Shown in pieces: positions 58,286 through 64,000 of a stretch of 64,000 nucleotides of DNA (position 1 is the stretch's first letter; the number at the start of each line of letters is the position of its first letter). The stretch is from assembly GCA_023101725.1 (NCBI GenBank), contig JALJCO010010250.1, positions 124,001-188,000 of the forward strand. Direction: 5' to 3'. The DNA comes from Atherinomorus stipes (lineage: Eukaryota > Chordata > Actinopteri > Atheriniformes > Atherinidae). Made by a program: the position numbers and the translations under genes. The notes under the pieces are model-generated. The model was not told the origin of the DNA, searched no databases, and saw nothing but the letters and a program-made list of their open reading frames with translations.

Positions 58286-58899
58286 TTTGCTAAAGCTACT
58301 GCTAGTAGCCGTTGTTAGCACAGCTGGTGTTGTCATTTACATATACCACATGAAAAATGTGAATTACACTACTGCAGCTTCCCCCTACATATCAAACAAT
58401 ACCACATATGACTGATTTAATGCAACAAAATAGTCAAAAGTGAAAAATAAATGTAACATTACAGAAGCTTTTACAACTGCAACAATGGCCCAAACTCCCT
58501 TTTCCTCCCAGTTTTTATACAGGTGACCAAACAGGAAGTGGAAGATTCCACTTTAGTCAGCAGTGGTTCCCAAACTTATATGTTTCAGATCATCAAACAA
58601 ATTTAAACGTGAGACAAAGATATCACAAGTAAACACAAAATGCAGTTTTTAAATGAAGATTTTTATTAGTAAGGGAGGAAAAAAATCCAAACCTCCATGG
58701 TCCTGTGTGAAAAAGTGATTGCACCCTCTGTTAAAACATAAATTAACTGTGGTTTATCACATCTTTGGAAAGCTGAGTTCAATTTCTCTAGCCACACCCA
58801 GGCCTGATTACTGCCACACCTGTTCTAAATCAAGAAATCACTTAAATAGGACCTGCCTGACAAAGTTAAGTAGACCGAAAGATCCTCAAAAGCTAGACA

Positions 58900-60140
58900 T
58901 CATGCTGTGATCCAAAGAAATTCAGGAAAAAATGAGAAACAAAGTAATGGGCTATATGCCCGCCCCTCTTCCTGAACAGACAGCACCTTTGCTTCCTGTC
59001 TGTTGTGACTGGACGAACTGATTAACCCAGGTGTGTCTGACCTCAGTAACTGGCCAGACACACCTGGAGTAATTAGTTTGTCCAGTAATGAAAGACAGGA
59101 AGCAAAGGTGCTGTCTGAAGTTCAGGAAGTAGTGGAGCCGGGCATATAGCCCATTGAGATCTATCAGTCTGGAAAATGTTCCAAAGCCATTTCTAAAGCT
59201 TTGGGACTCCAGAGAACCACAGTGAGAGCCATTATCCACAAATGGTGAAAACATGGAACAGTGGTGAACCTTCCCAGGAGTGAACGGCCGACCAAAATGA
59301 CCCCAAGAGCACAGCGACGACTCATCCAAGAGGTCACAAAAGATCCCAGAACAACATCCAAGAACTGCAGGCCTCACTTGCCTCAATTAAGGTCAGTGTT
59401 CATGACTCCCCCATCAGAAAGAGACTGGAGGGCAAAAATGGCCTGCATGGCAGAGTTCCAAGACCAAAACCACTGCTGAGCAAAAAGAACATAAAGGCTC
59501 GTCTCAGTTTAGCCAGAAAGTATCTTGATGATCCCAAAGACTTTTGGGAAAATACTCTGTGGACTGACGAGACAAAAGTGGAACTTTTTGGAAGGTGTAG
59601 GTCCCATTACATCTGGTATAATAGTAACACGGCATTTCAGAAAAGGAACATCATAGCAACAGTAAAATAAGGTGGTTTTAGTGTGATGGTCTGGGGCTGT
59701 TTTGCTGCTTCAGGACCTGGAAGACTTGCTGTGGTAAATGGAACCATGAATTCTGCTGTCTACCAAAAAATCCTGAAGGAGAATGTCCGGCCATCTGTTG
59801 GTGACCTCAAGCTGAAGCACACTTGGGTTCTGCAGCAGAACAATGATCCAGAACACACCAGCAAGTCCACCTCTGAATGGCTTAAGAACAACAAAATGAA
59901 GACTTTGGAGTGGTCTAATCAAAGTCCCCACCTGAATCCCATTGAGATGCTGTGGCATGACCTTAAAAAGGCGGTTCATGCTGGAAAAGCCTCCAATGTG
60001 GCTGAATTACAACAATTCTGCAAAGATGAGTGGAACAAAATTCCTCCACAGCGCTGTAGAAGACTCACTGCCAGTTATCACAAACGCTTGATGCAGTTGT
60101 TGCTGCTAAGGGTGGAACAACCAGTTATTAGGTTTAGGGG
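58900..60140 (+). pseudogene. Broken Tc1 transposase gene
   Basis: The + strand encodes RSERPTKMTPRAQRRLIQEV (DNA-binding half), WTDETKVELFG (first catalytic Asp), QQNNDPEHTSKSTSEWLKNN (second Asp) and SPHLNPIEMLWHDLKKA (catalytic Glu): the DDE signature of Tc1 transposases. It is disabled by a 207-bp palindrome near the start, frameshifts around 59385-59440, and an in-frame TAA at 59668-59670. A 190-codon open remainder begins at 59683. Confidence 0.88.
58949..59155. mobile_element. Palindromic MITE inserted in the Tc1 transposase
   Basis: TGGGCTATATGCCCG at the left and GGGCATATAGCCCA at the right bound a 207-bp near-perfect foldback (AGACAGCACCTTTGCTTCCTG against CAGGAAGCAAAGGTGCTGTCT). 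The flanking AAAGTAA and TTGAGATCTATCAG are contiguous in related Tc1 elements, so this is a clean insertion. No target duplication is obvious. Confidence 0.8.
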
Positions 60141-60332
60141 TCAATTATTTTTCACAGAGATTGGGATCCCCCCCCTTAAAAATAAAAATCTTCATTTAAA
60201 AACTGCATTTTGTGTTTACTTGTGTTATCTTTCTCTAATATTTAAATTTGTTTGATGATCTGAAACATTTAAGTGTGACTAACATGCAAAAAAAAATCAT
60301 GAAGGGGGCAAACTGTAGTTTGGGAACCACTG

Positions 60333-60727
60333 GTCTATAGGGAGGAAGATCCGGACTGTACCAAGACCAGGTTCTTTAGCAGCTGGCAAACCAGATGGAC
60401 TGGAGTGTTGGACAGGGCAAAGAAGTCCTGCAAGTCCTGAGAAAATCCTCCAAAAGCTGCTGTGTTTTAAGGATAACTACTCGTTCCCAGATGAACTGGG
60501 CTGTCTTCTGGTTTCCCCAGAACATAATGTGGTTTTCTTTCAGGAGACATTTCCATGTTCTTCTGTGTTCCAGGTGGATTTCCTCTGACAGTAACTGCAT
60601 CTTGATCGGACACTTCTGCAGTAATCTCTCATTTCTTATTGTGAAGAAGACGTTAACATACAAAAAGCTGTTTATTTGTACCATTGTCAGTCTGTTACTG
60701 TTCACACAGACACAAAGTTCATTTAGG
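60333..60727. other. Intergenic, no clear features
   Basis: Open frames on both strands lack recognisable domains or splice context. Confidence 0.35.
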
Positions 60728-60728
60728 T

Positions 60729-60761
60729 TTTATTAAGTTTACACATTTATTTTAATTTATT
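60729..60761 (-). terminator. nfkb2: nfkb2 poly(A) signals
   Basis: TTTATT at 60729, 60746 and 60756 reads as three AATAAA hexamers on the - strand, about 630-660 bp past the nfkb2 stop. The 3' UTR would be about 60735-61388. Confidence 0.5.
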
Positions 60762-61388
60762 TACACTTTGTCACATGATGTCAATTTTCCCCCCAAACTA
60801 TAGTTTTATCTCTTCAAACTTGTTAGTAAAATACATTTTCCTGCTGATGACTTTCAAACTTCCGTACAACGCCTGTTAGTGACTGAAATAACGGAGACTG
60901 ATCGATTGATTGATCCTCATCAATAAACAGCGAACATATGGAAGCTGCTCTGAGAGGGCTCAAAAATAAAGTCTTAAAAAATGTCTTTTTAAAATGTCAT
61001 CACTGAGTCTGGTTTGTTGTCCTGCCATGGACACGTGTGGACAGGTAGGTGTGGACAGGTGAGCCATGCTGCCTTTCAGACCCAGCAGAAAACTGTAAAT
61101 TCCAGTTTTACATTCAGATTATTCAGATGACATAAAAAACATGAAAAACTCATAAATTAATTTAAAAAAGCACAAAAAAATTTAAAAAAAGAACGAAGTC
61201 AAATTTAGAGAAAACTTTGGTGATGCAGCTCTGTGGGGGACTGGGGGGGGACGTTTTCACAGCCACCACACACTCGGAGATCTTTGGGGACAAAATCTGG
61301 ACTTCCTGCCGCTCTTAAATGCAGCACCGACTGATGACAGAAACTCGTCTCCGTCTCTGACAGACAGTTCAATCCTTCTTGCTGCTGG

Positions 61389-61459
61389 TCACTGATTGGC
61401 CACAGGCTGCTGCTCCTCCTCCATTGGCTGACTGCTGAAGCCGCTGTCAACGGTGGCGT
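61389..61459 (-). CDS. nfkb2: nfkb2 terminal coding exon with phosphodegron
   Basis: After the acceptor CTGTCCAATCAG (- strand) the frame, continuing a split Asp codon, reads ATVDSGFSSQPMEEEQQPVA and ends NQ at TGA (61389-61391). DSGFSS is a canonical DSGxxS beta-TrCP degron, at the place of human p100 DSAYGS. NIK/IKKalpha phosphorylation there triggers p100 ubiquitination and processing to p52 in non-canonical NF-kB signalling. The tail after the degron is shorter than in human. Confidence 0.85.
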
Positions 61460-61886
61460 CTGATTGGACAGAAACATGTGAAGGTGAATTTGGCTGCAGG
61501 AACACGTCTGAGTAAAAATGGAAACCGAGTGTGAAATGAAAGTTTCAGTTAAAAACTTTCATCTTAAAGTCAGTAGATCCATGTGATGACGTCTAAATGT
61601 TTGTTGGGAGCTTATCAGCAAATATTCTACAGCTTTTATTGTTTATATGAAGATTTTGACACAGAGGACACCCTGGTGTCAAAGGGTGTCCCCCTAGGCG
61701 CCATTGTGGGACCACTGCTTTCCAAATTTAAAAATAATCGCTGTTTGAACTGTTTAATTAGTTTACTTAAGATCGCCTTTTACTTTTAAAAAAATAAATT
61801 GGAGAAATAATTTCTTTGTTTTGGTTTGTATGTTTGTTTCCTGAACCGACATAAAACCAGTTCTGAAGCTGCAGTCTGTGTGTTAC

Positions 61887-61998
61887 CTGTACTATGTTTG
61901 TCATCTCGGAGCTCGGCGTTCCTCAGCAGTCGAACTCCTTCTGCCAGACCGAGAGACTGAAGAGCTTCAACAAGACCTTCGACTGCACCTCCACCCAG
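61887..61998 (-). CDS. nfkb2: nfkb2 exon: end of death domain
   Basis: The exon encodes LGGGAVEGLVEALQSLGLAE, then GVRLLRNAELRDDKHST. This matches the end of the human p100 death domain ([20 protein letters not shown]) and the following RDK.ST. The acceptor is a long (TG)n run ending GCAG; the donor is ACAG|GTAACA. Its 112 nt begin in phase 0 and end one base into the next codon. Skipping it would shift the frame and remove the degron. Confidence 0.9.

Positions 61999-62033
<35 letters not shown>
61999..62033 (-). repeat. (GT)n run forming an nfkb2 3' splice site
   Basis: On the - strand about 17 GT repeats run straight into GCAG at the exon boundary, in place of an ordinary pyrimidine tract. 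Confidence 0.9.
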
Positions 62034-62038
<5 letters not shown>

Positions 62039-62280
62039 CAGGTGTCTGCTGTCACACAAGTTAAATCTGATCAGGTTGATCAATATGATGAAGTAAAGCT
62101 CAAGAAAAGGGGCGACTTCTTTTAAACTTTGTGTTTGTGTTTACTTCCTATTTACATTTTATTGTAGTTTGAACAGGAGGTGGAAGTAAACATCAACATT
62201 TTGGAGATTTGGTCCTGAAAGTTGATGGTAAATCATCGTATTCATTACAACCTTCAGCTTCCCAAAGTAAGCAATATGCA

Positions 62281-63835
62281 CAGCGGGGGAAAAAAGTATT
62301 AAACACGTTAACATTTTTCTCAGAAATATATTTCTAGTAGAGCTATTGACATGAAATTTTCACCAGATGTCGGCAACAACCCAAGTAATGCACACATACA
62401 AAGAAATCCTAACATTTATGTCCATAAATGAAGTTATGTGTAATATAGTCAAATGAAAGAAGCATTAAATACGCCTTCTGAAATTTATTTAATTCTTAGT
62501 GTAAAAACCTTTGTTGGTGGTTCCAGCCTCCAGACGCCTCCTGTATGGAGAAACCAGTGGAATACGTTGCTCAGGTGAGATTTTGGTCCATTCTTCCACA
62601 AAATGCCTTCAGATCTTCTGTGAACTCAGATCTTCAGTTCTTCACAAAGATTTTCAATTGGATTCAAGTGGGGTGATTGACTGTGTCGTTCTAGCAGCTT
62701 TATTTTCTTCTTCTTAAACCAGTTGAGTGTTTCTTGGCTGTGTGGTGGGACGGTCGTCTTGCTGAAAGATTCAGCCTCTTTTCATCTTCAGCAGCTGCAG
62801 ATGCAGCAGATTCTGGTCCAGAATGTCTCTCTACTTTTCTCCATTCATTCTCCCTTCAATCATATGAAGTCTGCCAGTACCACATGCTGAAAAACAGCCC
62901 CCACCATGATGTTCCCACCTCCAAACTTTACTGTTGCTATGGTGTTTTTGGTGCCATTTCTCCTCCATGCATGTTGTGTCTTATGACATCAGAAGAGTTC
63001 AGTTCTGACTCATCTGACCAGACTATGTTCTCCAGAACGTCATTGGTTTGTCCAGATGTTGTGTTGCAAACTTCAAACCAGCATCAACCTGCTTTTCCTT
63101 CAGAAATGGAGTCTTGCGTGGTGTGCGTGCATGAAGGTCATGGCGGTTGAGTGCATTCCTTCTTGTTTTCTCTGAAACAACTGTAGCTGCTGGTTCCAGG
63201 TCTTTCTGAAGCTCTCCACGAGTGGTCCTGGGCTGTTGGAGAACCTTTCTGATTATTGTTCTGACTCCTCTGTCTGAAATCTTGTGAGGAGCACCTGGCC
63301 GTGGCGCTTTGCATGCCGTGTTTTCCCTTGGATGATGGTCCAATGGTGCTCCTGGCTTTGAGTTTAGAAATGCGCTGGACCAATGCCTTCAGTGTGTTTG
63401 CATAATAAGGTTGCATAGGTCTTTAGACAGCTCTTTGCTTTTACCCATCATGCAATGCTTCTTGTCTGACACCTTGGTGATGAGAAACCTTTTTAAAGGC
63501 GTCAATCAGGACTAAACCAGCTGATATTACTTTGCACTGATAGGGGACAGGATTACTTTCTAAATACTGACAGACTCCAGCTGCTTTCTTGGCTTTCACA
63601 TCTTTTTGTCTCCATTTCTTCATGTGTTCAATACTTATTCCCTGTGTCCTTTTAATATATTACACATAACTTAATTTATGGACATAAATGTTAGGATTTC
63701 TTTGTATGTGTGCATTACTTGGGTTGTTGTCGACATCTGGTGAAAATTTCATGTCAATAGCTCTACTAGAAATATATTTTCTGAGAAAAATGTTGACGTG
63801 TTCAATATTTCTTTTCCTTGCCGTATGTGCAGCAC
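62281..63835 (-). mobile_element. Full-length Tc1-like transposon in an nfkb2 intron
   Basis: Inverted repeats of about 190 bp bound the element: CAGCGGGGGAAAAAAGTATT on the left, and the matching inverse on the right ending at CTTTTCCTTGCCGTA. Inner inverted matches include CATTTATGTCCATAAATGAA. It is the parent type of the deleted copy at 23872-24886. Confidence 0.88.
62500..63620 (-). pseudogene. Broken Tc1 transposase gene
   Basis: The longest piece (106 codons, 63023-63343) carries the paired-type DNA-binding region (APHKISDRGVRTIIRKVLQQ, PRTTRGELQKDLE) and ARTPRKTPFLKEKQVDAGLK. The catalytic half follows in other frames: WSDESE, FQQDDRPTTQPRNT and SPHLNPIENL, covering the D, D and E positions. 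Frameshifts separate the pieces, so no intact enzyme is made. Confidence 0.85.
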
Positions 63836-63970
63836 CGCCAATCAGAGCCAGCAGGTGGCGCCTCCTGCTGTCAGACAGGCTGTGTTACATCTCAATAACT
63901 CCACATCAGGGTCACTGTTACATCTGTTGAGGCTGTGATGGAGGGAACGCTTCCATCTGATTGGTTAGCT
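63836..63970. other. nfkb2 intron with a CTCF-like word
   Basis: CCAGCAGGTGGCGCC at about 63848-63862 matches the CTCF core. Nothing else is seen. Confidence 0.4.
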
Positions 63971-63988
63971 GGTGTGTGTGTGTGTTAC
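63971..63988 (-). repeat. (AC)n run at an nfkb2 5' splice site
   Basis: On the - strand the intron begins GTAACACACACACACACCAG: an AC run directly after the donor, complementary to the GT run at the intron's other end. Confidence 0.85.
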
Positions 63989-64000
63989 CTTGTAGTGCTG
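63989..64000 (-). CDS. nfkb2: nfkb2 exon, 3' end only (runs off the window)
   Basis: The last 12 nt on the - strand read CAGCACTACAAG (QHYK) before the donor GTAACACACAC. QHYK followed by LGGGAVEGL parallels the human p100 order RSYE-LAGGDLAGL, and the phase (0) agrees with the next exon. Only this fragment is in the window. Confidence 0.75.

Larger units (their letters stand above)
58561..60332 (+). mobile_element. Tc1-like transposon with inactive transposase
   Basis: Inverted ends CAGTGGTTCCCAAACT and AGTTTGGGAACCACTG plus inner inverted matches (GTAAACACAAAATGCAGTTT) bound a Tc1 element. No TA duplication is clear. Confidence 0.85.

Noticed and set aside
60395..60736. 113-codon + frame and 109-codon - frame
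   Set aside because: No known domain, no splice signals, and both strands are open together.

Overview
This is vertebrate nuclear DNA, most likely from a teleost fish. It has interrupted genes with GT-AG introns, many microsatellites and minisatellites, Tc1-like transposons of the fish type, hAT and TTAA-specific MITEs, tRNA-derived SINEs and 3' fragments of fish-type LINEs. Nearly all long open frames are by-products of tandem repeats whose period is a multiple of 3 (30, 42 bp) or which lack stops in some frames (11 bp). They are not genes.

Two genes are firmly supported. The first, on the + strand, is psd (EFA6 family: Sec7 Arf6-GEF domain, PH domain, C-terminal coiled coil). Twelve exons from 18889 to 51026 join in frame into 521 codons plus a stop, with a poly(A) signal at 53078. 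An extra exon at 31909-32115 lies in the 13.6-kb intron that splits the Sec7 domain. It has a strong ATG context, ends in phase 0, and would give a 424-residue isoform lacking most of Sec7. It sits behind a CpG-rich stretch with a perfect CRE, so I read it as an internal promoter for a short isoform. The second gene, on the - strand, is the 3' end of nfkb2 (p100): the end of the death domain and the C-terminal degron (exons 63989-64000, 61887-61998, 61389-61459). psd and nfkb2 are tail-to-tail, as in mammals, which supports the psd assignment. The nfkb2 intron between 63988 and 61999 begins with an (AC)n run and ends with a (GU)n run.

Layout. 1-18.9 kb: a possible - strand terminal exon (4509-4630), a possible + strand first exon (5247-5329), an 11-bp satellite with a LINE inserted, a 42-bp/126-bp higher-order minisatellite, and hAT, Tc1 and TTAA MITEs. 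18.9-25.1 kb: Sec7 exons among MITEs and a deleted Tc1. 25-32 kb: 18-, 30- and 26-bp arrays (the 26-bp array grew inside an R2-type LINE), then the internal promoter. 32-38.2 kb: hAT and TTAA elements and a 2.5-kb array rich in TCACATGA. 38.6-43.2 kb: exons for the end of Sec7, PH and the linker. 43.3-50.7 kb: a large intron with suspicious homopolymer sequence, a CpG-rich segment, a 46-bp array of about 41 copies, and nested MITEs. 51-53.1 kb: psd 3' UTR. 53.1-60.7 kb: intergenic transposons, including a TTAA element in a LINE and a palindrome in a Tc1. 60.7-64 kb: nfkb2 3' end with a full-length Tc1 in its penultimate intron.

I saw no prokaryotic genes, CRISPR arrays or viral genes, and no convincing new molecular system. 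The most interesting points are the internal psd promoter/exon, the AC/GU-bracketed nfkb2 intron, the minisatellite born inside a LINE, and the layered TTAA/hAT insertions.
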